64,000 bases of DNA from Edaphobacter acidisoli (GTDB taxonomy: Bacteria; Acidobacteriota; Terriglobia; Terriglobales; Acidobacteriaceae): positions 310,001 to 374,000 of the forward strand of contig NZ_BMJB01000002.1 in NCBI RefSeq assembly GCF_014642855.1, written 5' to 3'. The position numbers and the translations under genes were made by a program. Below, one piece after another: positions 18,867 through 26,562 of this stretch. Every line of letters begins with the position of its first letter. Position 1 is the stretch's first letter. A model generated the notes under the pieces. The model had not been told where the DNA came from. It searched no databases and saw nothing but the letters and a program-made list of their open reading frames with translations.

Positions 18867-21800
18867 ATGAAGCGATATTTACTCGTCTGTTTGCTCTGCA
18901 TCACCGCGGTCGCCTTCTCGCAGGAGTTCCGCGCCACCATGACCGGTCGCGTCACCGACTCGTCCGGCGCCATCATCCCCAAGGCAGCCGTCACCGTGAC
19001 CAACATGGACACCAAGGTCGCGGTCAACACCACCACCAACGCAGCCGGTCAATACACCACTCCATTTCTGCTTCCCGGCAAATACAGCATCACGGTCACG
19101 GCGCCCGGCTTCCAGAAGTTCGTGCATGACAACATCACTCTGCAAACCGGCGCGCGCGTCAGCGAAGACGCCGCGCTCTCCGTCGGCTCCGTCGCCGAAG
19201 AGGTCCACGTCAGTGCCGACAACACGTTGATCGATACCCAGAGCGCCACCGCCGGCCAGGTCCTCACCTCCGAAGAGATCGAAGACCTTCCCGACAACGG
19301 CCGCTCCCCGCTCGGCCTCGCCAAGACCGAATACGGCGTCGTGCCCAAAGCCAAGGATTCCGTCACCCAGACGCGCCCGTTCGATAACAGCGCCACCAGC
19401 GACTTCTCCATCGGCGGCGGCAACTCGCAGTCCAACGAGCTTCTCCTGAACGGCGTGCCCAACATGCAGGACTCCTCCCGCGTCGCCGGCTTCAGCCCAA
19501 GCCTGGACTCCGTGCAGGCCGTCCGCGTCGATGTCTTCGAATCTGACGCCTCCTACGGCGACACCTCCGGTGGCACGGTCAACCTTGTCACCAAAGCGGG
19601 CACAAACCAGTTCCACGGCACCGCCTCCGAATTCAACGAGTTCTCCGGCATCAATGCCGTGCAACGCTGGTTCATTCCCAAGGGCTCGACGACTCCACCC
19701 ACGCGCCAGAACCAATACGGCTTTACCCTCGGTGGCCCGGTCTGGATTCCCAAGGTATTCAACGGTCGCGACAAGCTCTTCTTCTTCTATGCGTATGAGC
19801 GCTTCATCGGCAGCACACCTGACCCGGTTCTAAGCACGGTACCAACGCAGGCAGAGCGTGGCGGCGATTTTTCGGCCCTACTCGCACTTGGCAGCTCCTA
19901 CCAACTTTACGATCCATACTCTGGCGTAGCAGTGGGAACCAGCGTGGCCCGCAGTCCGCTTCAGGGCAACATCGTTCCCAGCACGAAGATCAATCCCGTC
20001 TCTCAGGCGCTTATCAAATATTTCCCGGCGCCCAACGTCACCGGCTCTCCCGACGGCGAGAACAACTACTTCTCCAACATTCCAACGACCGACAACTACA
20101 ACTCGCACTCCGGCCGTCTCGATTGGAGCCTCAACGACAGCAACAAGATCTTCTTCGAGACCCACCGCAGCGAATACAAGCGCTCGCTCGCCAACATCTT
20201 CAACAACATCTCCACCGGCACCACATCCTACGATGTCTACCAGGGCGGAGTCGTGGACTACGTTCGCACCTGGAACCCGACCCTGACCTCCGACACACGC
20301 GCCAGCCTCACGCGCAGCTATCTGAACTCATCCTTAAACAGCCAGGGATTCAATGCCACTGCCATCGGCTACCCCGGCTATATCGACGACAACGCCACCG
20401 AGCGCTTCATGCCGCAGATCAGCTTCTCTGAGCCAAAAGGCACGACAGCATTCGGCGGACTCAGCACCAAGCCAAGCAATCTCGAAGCATTCGACACCTT
20501 CCAGTTCTTCTCCGCGACAACCAAGGTTTGGGGACACCATGTCCTCAAGATCGGTCCAGATCTCCGGCTTTACAAATACGCGTTGCTGTCACCCGGCTCC
20601 TCATCCGGCAGCTTTACCTTCGGCAACAACTTCATGACGTCCAGCACGGCTGCGGCTGCTCCACCGTTCGGCTCATCGTTCGCCAGCTTCCTCTACGGCA
20701 TTCCCACAGGCGGCACGCAGAACATATCGCAGGCATATCTCTACAACTCCTGGTACTTCTCCGGCTTCGTGCAAGACGATTGGCGCTTGCTTCCTTCGCT
20801 TACCGTCAACCTCGGCATGCGCGTCGAGCATGAGACGCCCATTACCGAATCGCTCAACCGTGCTGTCGTCGGTTGGGACTCCACCACCGCCAACGAGGCC
20901 ACTGCTCCGGCGACTGCCGCATATGCCAGCATCTACGCGGCCAACGCAAGCCACCTCGCAGAGCTTCCTCCCTCTGCATTCGTTTCGACTGGTGGCGTGA
21001 TCTATGCCACGCCATCGCACCGCAACGAATACAACACCCCGAAGGCTTACGTCAGCCCACGCATCGGCATCTCGTTTGCTCCTCCCGTCTTCAATAACAA
21101 GATGGTCGTTCGCGCCGGCTTTGGCGTCTTCGTCAACCCGTTCACGGACTACAACACCCCACAGAACTACGGCTTCTCGGCGACCACTTCGCTCGTGCCC
21201 ACAACCGACAACTACGTCACCCCCGCGGCGACGCTGTCTGATCCATTCCCATCCTCGAATCCAATCCAACAGCCCACAGGTTCCGCACTCGGCATCAACA
21301 CCAACCTCGGCAGCGGCATTCAATTCCGCGGCCCCAATCTCCAGGTGCCATACTCACAGCGTTGGAGCTTGGATATCCAGCAGCAGCTCACCGCGAACTC
21401 CATGATCGACATCGGCTACATCGGTGCGCATCAGGTCCATCTCAGCTATACAAATAATCTCAGCGCCGCAGGCTATTACCCCTACATGAGCCAATCGCGT
21501 CGTCTCGATCCTGTTGTCCAGGCAAACTTGGGGCAGAGCATCACTAATCCGTTCAAAGGCCTGCCAGGCATGACAGGCAGTCTCGACACATCCAAGACGA
21601 TCGCTAAATACACGCTTCTCCAGCGCTACCCCGAGTACTCCAGCATCGTGCAGGCGTTGGTCCCGGGAGCATCAGCCACTTACAACGAGCTGCTGGCCCG
21701 TTATCACGTTCGTGCAAGCCATGGCCTCGAGCTTAACGTCAACTACGAATACTCTCGCAATCTCATGACCAGCCAGCTCACACCCGGCGGCCCACTCACC

Positions 21801-22418
21801 TATGGCGAGTCCACTTCGGACTATCCGGTCCATCTCTCCATCACCACCAGCTACGCGCTGCCCATCGGTCGCGGCCGCTCCTGGCTCGCCAACAACCGTC
21901 TGGTCGATGCGCTCATTGGCGGCTTCTCCGTCAACGCCATCTACCAGAAGCTCTCCGGAACGCCGATCTCCTGGAGTCAGTTTGATTTCGCCAACGGATC
22001 CAACGGCTTCAATTCAAACTTCCACGTCAACATGCGCAACTACAACGAGGCATTCGACCGGACCGTCTTCTACACCGGAACTGGCGCTGGCTATAAGAAT
22101 GGAACGGATCTGACCGACACCGGCCAGCCCAGCAGCACCTACAACGTCCGTACCGTCCCGCAATACTTCTTCCGTCAGGACGGCACCAACAACCTCGACG
22201 CTTCGGTCATCAAGACCTTCCACATTGGCGAGCGCTTCAACCTCGAATATCGCTTCGAAGCCTTCAACGTCCTCAACCACACCGTCTTTGGCGCGCCGAA
22301 CGTCTCGCCCACCTCTGCGGTCGGCAGCACCAGCGCCGGTCCCACGGGCTTCGCCACCATCGACACCATCTCCAGCGTCAACCGTACGCTGCAACAAGGT
22401 CTCAGAATTCAGTTCTGA
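18867..22418 (+). CDS. Oar-like TonB-dependent receptor with N-terminal carboxypeptidase-regulatory domain
   Basis: A 1183-residue outer-membrane protein. ATG at 18867 follows TTGGAG and starts a good signal peptide (MKRYLLVCLLCITAVAFSQ); a TTG four codons upstream is less likely. Residues about 22-105 are a carboxypeptidase-D regulatory-like Ig domain (MTGRVTDSSGAIIPKAAVTVTN, PGKYSITVTAPGF). A plug-like region follows (LNGVPNMQDSSRVAGFSPSL, SYGDTSGGTVNLVTKAGTN). The rest is a long beta-barrel ending in a terminal Phe (QQGLRIQF), the usual assembly signal. Such proteins are expanded in soil Acidobacteria and are thought to import plant-polymer oligomers. No partner gene is adjacent. A strong terminator follows. 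Confidence 0.94.
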   Translation: MKRYLLVCLLCITAVAFSQEFRATMTGRVTDSSGAIIPKAAVTVTNMDTKVAVNTTTNAAGQYTTPFLLPGKYSITVTAPGFQKFVHDNITLQTGARVSEDAALSVGSVAEEVHVSADNTLIDTQSATAGQVLTSEEIEDLPDNGRSPLGLAKTEYGVVPKAKDSVTQTRPFDNSATSDFSIGGGNSQSNELLLNGVPNMQDSSRVAGFSPSLDSVQAVRVDVFESDASYGDTSGGTVNLVTKAGTNQFHGTASEFNEFSGINAVQRWFIPKGSTTPPTRQNQYGFTLGGPVWIPKVFNGRDKLFFFYAYERFIGSTPDPVLSTVPTQAERGGDFSALLALGSSYQLYDPYSGVAVGTSVARSPLQGNIVPSTKINPVSQALIKYFPAPNVTGSPDGENNYFSNIPTTDNYNSHSGRLDWSLNDSNKIFFETHRSEYKRSLANIFNNISTGTTSYDVYQGGVVDYVRTWNPTLTSDTRASLTRSYLNSSLNSQGFNATAIGYPGYIDDNATERFMPQISFSEPKGTTAFGGLSTKPSNLEAFDTFQFFSATTKVWGHHVLKIGPDLRLYKYALLSPGSSSGSFTFGNNFMTSSTAAAAPPFGSSFASFLYGIPTGGTQNISQAYLYNSWYFSGFVQDDWRLLPSLTVNLGMRVEHETPITESLNRAVVGWDSTTANEATAPATAAYASIYAANASHLAELPPSAFVSTGGVIYATPSHRNEYNTPKAYVSPRIGISFAPPVFNNKMVVRAGFGVFVNPFTDYNTPQNYGFSATTSLVPTTDNYVTPAATLSDPFPSSNPIQQPTGSALGINTNLGSGIQFRGPNLQVPYSQRWSLDIQQQLTANSMIDIGYIGAHQVHLSYTNNLSAAGYYPYMSQSRRLDPVVQANLGQSITNPFKGLPGMTGSLDTSKTIAKYTLLQRYPEYSSIVQALVPGASATYNELLARYHVRASHGLELNVNYEYSRNLMTSQLTPGGPLTYGESTSDYPVHLSITTSYALPIGRGRSWLANNRLVDALIGGFSVNAIYQKLSGTPISWSQFDFANGSNGFNSNFHVNMRNYNEAFDRTVFYTGTGAGYKNGTDLTDTGQPSSTYNVRTVPQYFFRQDGTNNLDASVIKTFHIGERFNLEYRFEAFNVLNHTVFGAPNVSPTSAVGSTSAGPTGFATIDTISSVNRTLQQGLRIQF

Positions 22419-22436
22419 TGGCCTCGGAACTGGCTA

Positions 22437-22469
22437 GGGGAGACGCACCATGCGTCTCCCCGTTTTTTT
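22437..22469 (+). terminator. intrinsic terminator after the TonB receptor
   Basis: Perfect 11-bp stem GGGGAGACGCA/TGCGTCTCCCC with loop CCA, then GTTTTTTTC. Classic rho-independent form. Confidence 0.93.
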
Positions 22470-22514
22470 CTTAGTGTCTTTCTTGTTGTCATCGTCATCG
22501 CCATCACCTGCGTT

Positions 22515-22549
22515 GTCATTCTGAGCGCAGCGAAGAACCCCCGCATTTC
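22515..22549. repeat. dispersed repeat copy (GTCATTCTGAGCGCAGC type)
   Basis: Reads GTCATTCTGAGCGCAGCG then AAGAACCCCCGCATTT. The same words occur on the opposite strand at 62244-62306. Non-coding, between genes. Confidence 0.7.
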
Positions 22550-22582
22550 GCCTATAGCCGCACAAATCTTTGCTTGGGTGCG

Positions 22583-22637
22583 GGTGCCCCATGTCCCAAT
22601 TCTGAGACACGGGACATTCGCGCAAAGCTCGAACCGC
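22583..22637 (+). repeat. dispersed repeat family B, diverged copy
   Basis: Shares GTGCCCCATGTC, CTGAGACA, GGGACATTCG and GCTCGAACCGC with the copies at 23401 and 29443; the most diverged of the three. The ATGTC/GACAT pairs can form a short hairpin. Confidence 0.65.
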
Positions 22638-22752
22638 CTTCCTTCCTTAGCCACAAATCTCCCATCTGGACCGCCACCATGTATAGTTTCACCATCGTCT
22701 CACCCAAACGTCGTATAGCTTCCATCCCCCATTCGGCACCAAGCTGGTGACT

Positions 22753-23280
22753 ATGAGCTTCTCTCGCTGGACTCTCATCGCAGCCCTCCTTGCGCTTCCC
22801 GCCTGCATGCATGGCCAGTCGTCCTGCCTCAACGGCCTGCCCGACACCCTCCACTCTGCCGTCGAGCACGACAACTGGAAGATCGTCCAGAGCGGCGATC
22901 TCTCCGAAGCAGACCAGCGTGTCTGGAGCAACAACCACCCCAGCGACTGCGCGGGCGTAGCCGCCGGTAATTTCTCCTCGAAGGCCAAACAATCCTTCAT
23001 CGTCGCGCTCATCCAGCACGACGGGCAGAACAACCTCCTCGAAAAGGTCGATCTCGTCTACCTCAAAAAAGACAAGCCGATCATCGAAGACGCCGTCACC
23101 ACCCAGGCCATCGCCACGCCCTACGTTGTGTGGAGACTCCCCAAGGGCCGCTACCTCGGCATCGACGGAACCAAGGCATCCATCTCCCGCGATTCATTCG
23201 TCTTCGAAAAGCTCGTAGGCCCGGCCAGCCAGTACTACTACCAGGGCAACAACCTCCGCTCCTTCGTGCTCTCTCGCTAG
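22753..23280 (+). CDS. small secreted protein of unknown function
   Basis: A 175-residue protein with a signal peptide (MSFSRWTLIAALLALPACMHGQ); LPAC could be a lipobox, though the Cys is followed by Met. The mature part contains DNWKIVQSGDLSEADQRVW, NHPSDCAGVAAGNFSSKAKQSFIVALIQHD and an RGRYLGIDG-like turn, resembling small secreted proteins of Acidobacteria with no known activity. A GTG two codons upstream (22747) is possible. It is flanked on both sides by repeat-bearing non-coding DNA and looks monocistronic. Confidence 0.78.
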   Translation: MSFSRWTLIAALLALPACMHGQSSCLNGLPDTLHSAVEHDNWKIVQSGDLSEADQRVWSNNHPSDCAGVAAGNFSSKAKQSFIVALIQHDGQNNLLEKVDLVYLKKDKPIIEDAVTTQAIATPYVVWRLPKGRYLGIDGTKASISRDSFVFEKLVGPASQYYYQGNNLRSFVLSR

Positions 23281-23302
23281 CCCCAGGTACCCATCCACAC
23301 CC

Positions 23303-23400
23303 GTCATCCTGAGCGAAGCGACCGCAGGAGCGGAGTCGAAGGACCCCGACACCGCCAAACCCACCCATACCCTCGAACCTTTTCAACCACAACTCCCGCG
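23303..23400 (+). repeat. dispersed repeat family A, copy 1
   Basis: About 95 bases beginning GTCATCCTGAGCGAAGCGAC, continuing GGAGTCGAAGGACCCCGAC and ending ACCACAACTC. Near-identical copies lie at 23497 and 29199. Not coding. Confidence 0.9.
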
Positions 23401-23475
23401 GGTGTCCCATAGCCGTGTGCCCCATGTCTCGTTCCTGAGACATGGGCCATTCGAGCGCAGCTCGAACCGCTTTCC
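23401..23475 (+). repeat. dispersed repeat family B, copy 2
   Basis: Carries GTGCCCCATGTC, CTGAGACATGGGCCATTCG and AGCGCAGCTCGAACCGCT. CCCATGTCTC...GAGACATGGG is a 10-bp hairpin with a GTTCCT loop. Sits directly between two family A copies. Confidence 0.85.
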
Positions 23476-23496
23476 TTTCACCCAGACACACACCCC

Positions 23497-23590
23497 GTCA
23501 TCCTGAGCGAAGCGACCGCAGGGAGCGGAGTCGAAGGACCCCGACACCGCCAAATTCACCAATACCCTCAAACCCTTTCAGCCACAACCG
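23497..23590 (+). repeat. dispersed repeat family A, copy 2
   Basis: Same order as copy 1, with GCAGGGAGCGGAG in place of GCAGGAGCGGAG and a few substitutions in the tail. Confidence 0.9.
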
Positions 23591-23658
23591 TCACTTCCCA
23601 ACAAAATCGCACAGGTGCTCAAGGTCTCACCTCTGAGACAGGGCCTGCGAGCTCGCTT

Positions 23659-23767
23659 TCAACGGCGCTGCCGCAGAGGGCTGTAAGCCCGACTCATACC
23701 AGCCTGGGGTGAAACCCCAGGTTGGCGAACAACAGAACCCGGAGGGCTGAAGGCCCGACTCATAGAT
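23659..23767 (+). repeat. dispersed repeat family C, copy 1 (multi-hairpin)
   Basis: About 109 bases with three small GC hairpins: GGGCTGTAAGCCC, CCTGGGGTGAAACCCCAGG and GGGCTGAAGGCCC. The first and third are each followed by GACTCATA. The second copy at 29515 is about nine-tenths identical and keeps all three hairpins. Confidence 0.9.
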
Positions 23768-23811
23768 CTCGAAGAAAGCCTCAACCACAAAATCTGGCAA
23801 TTCGGTGGAAG

Positions 23812-23910
23812 GGCACGGCTTCAGCCGTGCCAAAAACAAGCCGCGCGAAGCGCCTTCCACTCTGCCGAAGGCCGGAGTGAAGCCCGCAGGGCGCAACGAC
23901 CCAAATCCCC
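23812..23910 (+). repeat. hairpin repeat unit (GGCACGGC-type)
   Basis: Starts with the perfect hairpin GGCACGGC-TTCA-GCCGTGCC followed by AAAAAC, then AAGCGCCTTCCACTCTGCCG and GCCGGAGTGAAGCCCGCAGG, a further hairpin-prone stretch of the same style. Single copy in this window. Confidence 0.6.
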
Positions 23911-24146
23911 CGCGCCACCGCTTATCACTTCGACGGAGGAAACCCTCTGCAAAAGTTTTCACCTTCTATTTCTCTTGAAAGCTATTGACGGCAAACAACC
24001 CGAACCGGCAAAATTCCCCTCTGAATTGCAGCGCCCATGCGCGTGTGCCGCAGGTATCGATCCGAAGGCCACGCCGTCACCTTTCCTCTCACCTGCCAGC
24101 CCTTCCGGCAGCGGCCTTTTCGAATCCAGCACTAAGGAGACTTCGG

Positions 24147-24410
24147 ATGTTCAGTATCATCTGGTGGATCATCGTTGGACTTATCGCAGGCTTTATTACC
24201 GGAAAGCTCATGAAGGGCGGAGGCTACGGCACCCTCATGGACATCATCATCGGCATCGTCGGTGCCATCATCGGCGGATTCATCATGCGCGCCGTCGGCT
24301 TCGCTGGGTCGGGTGGAATGATCTACACCATCCTCGTAGCCATCCTCGGCGCAGTCATCCTCACATGGCTGCTTCGACTCGTCACAGGCAATAAGGCCAA
24401 CAACCTGTAG
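24147..24410 (+). CDS. GlsB/YeaQ/YmgE-family membrane protein (transglycosylase-associated)
   Basis: An 87-residue inner-membrane protein of three helices with the family pattern IIWWIIVGLIAGFITGKLMKGGGYG, DIIIGIVGAIIGGFIM and a glycine-rich last helix. The ATG at 24147 is fixed by AAGGAGA six bases upstream; the open frame before it is repeat-derived. The family is linked to envelope and osmotic stress, but its biochemical role is unknown despite the transglycosylase-associated label. Followed by an inverted repeat that may terminate transcription. Confidence 0.92.
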   Translation: MFSIIWWIIVGLIAGFITGKLMKGGGYGTLMDIIIGIVGAIIGGFIMRAVGFAGSGGMIYTILVAILGAVILTWLLRLVTGNKANNL

Positions 24411-24431
24411 CCACGCAAAATCCAGGCCCGA

Positions 24432-24476
24432 ACGCCCATCGCTTCACGGCATCGCATCAGCCGTAACGATGGGCGT
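24432..24476 (+). terminator. nested hairpin between convergent genes
   Basis: Outer arms ACGCCCATCG/CGATGGGCGT (10 bp, perfect) enclose inner arms ACGGC/GCCGT. Only TCTTCC follows, so the T-run is weak. Position between convergent small genes favours termination. Confidence 0.6.
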
Positions 24477-24484
24477 CTTCCATC

Positions 24485-24763
24485 TCAGCGGTCGTAGATC
24501 ACCTTATGCCGCTCCAGCCACCAGCAGGCTCCGCTACCCGACTGCGGAAACAGCGACCGGCTGCAATCCACCTCAGCCGTGCCGTCAAAGTAGTAATCCT
24601 CTTTCCCACCCTTCAGCGAAGCCACCACAAAACGGCTGACCACAACCTTCCCCATGCCGTGGCCCAACTTCGCGCGCACACCCCACACCGCCATATCGCC
24701 CAGATAGACGACAGCCAGCGCCACAATCAGCCCAAGCACCACCTTGCCCACAATCCGCTTCAT
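24485..24763 (-). CDS. small single-pass membrane protein of unknown function
   Basis: A 92-residue protein with one N-terminal hydrophobic helix (KVVLGLIVALAVVYLGDMAVWG) acting as anchor or uncleaved signal, then a soluble part with two cysteines (VDCSRSLFPQ, GACWWLERHKVIYD). Similar short proteins occur in Acidobacteria without annotation. ATG at 24763. No operon partner. Confidence 0.65.
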   Translation of the reverse strand: MKRIVGKVVLGLIVALAVVYLGDMAVWGVRAKLGHGMGKVVVSRFVVASLKGGKEDYYFDGTAEVDCSRSLFPQSGSGACWWLERHKVIYDR

Positions 24764-24827
24764 GCATCTCGAATCCTACAGCAATCCCTTACTCATACTG
24801 ACGGCTTGAGCACCCTCAGGTTTCCGC

Positions 24828-24861
24828 AAAAAAAGAAGTGCTCCAAACAGGAGCACTTCTT
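24828..24861 (-). terminator. intrinsic terminator of the Gly/His-rich secreted protein gene
   Basis: Perfect 12-bp stem AAGAAGTGCTCC/GGAGCACTTCTT with a five-base loop; on the - strand it is followed by a run of seven T. Lies 20 bases after the stop at 24881. Confidence 0.93.
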
Positions 24862-24880
24862 CCAGCCGTGTTGACAGAAA

Positions 24881-25426
24881 CTACCCCAGATACATCACAT
24901 GCACATACGTTCCCAGCCGCGTGTTGTATGCCAGGTACCATCCGACATGGTCTGGGTCCTCGTAGATCACAATCTCATCCGAGTCCCACAGCCATCCATC
25001 GCAATAGCCCACGTCCGTCGGAGCTACGCTGAAGTAGAACCCGCCAAACCAGAACCGGCCCGGTCCACCACCAGCCAAACGCCATACATGGCTTCGACCA
25101 AACCCTCCCGTGAAGTGCCCATGTTCCCACGGATGGTCCAGATGAAAATTCGCATCATTTTTACCGGTATCATGGCCTACCCAGTGATTGCCATCGACGT
25201 GCGGCGCATTCGGATGCCCGGCCTTATCGCTGAAGTTGTGGTTGTCCGCGGCCCGTGGTGTTCCATGAAACGCCGCGGGGCCGCGTGCCGGCGCAGGATG
25301 CGCGGCAGGAGCACCGTGTCCATGGTCTCCACCGCCGCCATGGTCGCCACCTCCACGCTGACCCATGCCGAACGCCGGAAGCGTTAGAACAATCAATACT
25401 GCTGGAAACAGGAGTGACTTTTTCAT
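24881..25426 (-). CDS. secreted Gly/His-rich protein
   Basis: A 181-residue exported protein. GAGGAG precedes the ATG at 25426, which starts a signal peptide ([23 protein letters not shown]); the longer open frame upstream is not needed. The first mature third is rich in Gly, His, Asp, Ala and Pro ([20 protein letters not shown]) and could bind metal. The C-terminal half is aromatic and ordered: [40 protein letters not shown]. This resembles small secreted proteins with an N-terminal disordered linker and a C-terminal beta domain found in Acidobacteria. Function unknown. Confidence 0.8.
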   Translation of the reverse strand: MKKSLLFPAVLIVLTLPAFGMGQRGGGDHGGGGDHGHGAPAAHPAPARGPAAFHGTPRAADNHNFSDKAGHPNAPHVDGNHWVGHDTGKNDANFHLDHPWEHGHFTGGFGRSHVWRLAGGGPGRFWFGGFYFSVAPTDVGYCDGWLWDSDEIVIYEDPDHVGWYLAYNTRLGTYVHVMYLG

Positions 25427-25563
25427 TGGTCTCCTCAACCTCCCATGGGGAAGTGGCAAGAAACATATCACAAACGCCGCTTCACAAGCCCGGCGGCATC
25501 CTGACACCAACCATATTGTCGAGTGTTTCCAATCCCGCCCAACTCATAAAATAAACACCCGAA

Positions 25564-25603
25564 ATGGAGGGCACACCCCCGGACCACTCAACAGGCCCTC
25601 CAT
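25564..25603. other. inverted repeat ATGGAGGGC/GCCCTCCAT
   Basis: Nine perfect base pairs around a 22-base loop, about 100 bases beyond the PEP-CTERM stop on the - strand and without a T-run. It could terminate that gene weakly. The remaining DNA from 25427 to 25706 shows nothing else. Confidence 0.4.
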
Positions 25604-25706
25604 TCCAGGTTCTTCCTAACCCCGAACGCTTCAAATACAGCAGCAAAACCCTACAGACCGGAGAAACACAAGGCAGACGAACAAGTACAGCAGCACAACC
25701 GCGCTT

Positions 25707-26417
25707 TCACCAGCCGCGTCGATCTCGTGAATGCTTCACCGCAACCCGGCAATGCACCCGGCGCTCGGTCACCACCGCAGCCGAAGCCAGCATTCCCAGC
25801 CCCACCAGCCAAAAGCTCGCCGGCTCCGGAACCGCAGCCGGGTCCACCATATCCATGTGCAAATCCAACCCTGACACCGCCGGCGAGTCCACCACCGACA
25901 CCAGCGTATCGTTCGAGCCATCAATAAACACCGCATCGCCGAGCGCATTGATATATCCGCCATCAAACGACTCACCCGGCATAATCTCCGTCAGCGACCC
26001 CGCCGACCCATCCCACACGCCCTTCACGCCCCCCAGAAACCCGCCCAGCACCTCATGCGTGCCATTGCACACGCCCGACAACCCATCGGCCGAGCACGCC
26101 GTGCCATCATCCCAGTTCAGGCTCGGCAGCGCCGTCGAGTACACCCCGCTCTGCTGCCCCACATAATAAGTCTCAAAGCAAGTCGAAGCCCCCATCACCC
26201 CGCCGCACGAGCTTCCCGGATTCATCAGCGAGTTCGACACATTCACCACAAAGTCGCCCGCCGCGTCGATCCCCGCAAAGTTCTCGCTCTGCGTATAAGC
26301 CACCACATTCACCTGATAGCTATCCCCAAACGCTGCAAGCACCCCGAACAAAAAGAGGCTGGACGTAAGCAACACTCCTACGATGTATGTCTTCGTCCGT
26401 TGTATCGTCGCTACCAT
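25707..26417 (-). CDS. PEP-CTERM sorting-domain protein
   Basis: A 236-residue secreted protein. GGGAG precedes the ATG at 26417; the signal region YIVGVLLTSSLFLFGVLAAFG is clear. The mature part (SYQVNVVAYTQSENFAGIDAAGDFVVNV, several GVYS/GFLGG segments) is typical of PEP-CTERM exoproteins with no catalytic motif. The sorting signal VPEPASFWLVGLGMLASAAVV followed by TERR matches the PEP motif, helix and Arg cluster cut by exosortase. Unusually, about 17 more residues (VHCRVAVKHSRDRRGW) follow the Arg cluster, where these proteins normally end. No exosortase gene is in the window. Confidence 0.85.
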   Translation of the reverse strand: MVATIQRTKTYIVGVLLTSSLFLFGVLAAFGDSYQVNVVAYTQSENFAGIDAAGDFVVNVSNSLMNPGSSCGGVMGASTCFETYYVGQQSGVYSTALPSLNWDDGTACSADGLSGVCNGTHEVLGGFLGGVKGVWDGSAGSLTEIMPGESFDGGYINALGDAVFIDGSNDTLVSVVDSPAVSGLDLHMDMVDPAAVPEPASFWLVGLGMLASAAVVTERRVHCRVAVKHSRDRRGW

Positions 26418-26562
26418 GTACGCTCCCGTATGCATTCACTTGCACATACGAGAAGCAACCCAAAGGCCAAATCACCGCCCCTGATTTATCAGCAACTTGC
26501 ATAAATCTTGCACATTGTAGGCAAAACTTTGCCACTTTGCAGTTGCCATGAAATTACCACTT

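Noticed and set aside
23303..23590. Spaced similar repeats resembling a CRISPR array
   Set aside because: Units are about 95 bases, few, of several different types and with irregular spacing; no cas genes are present.
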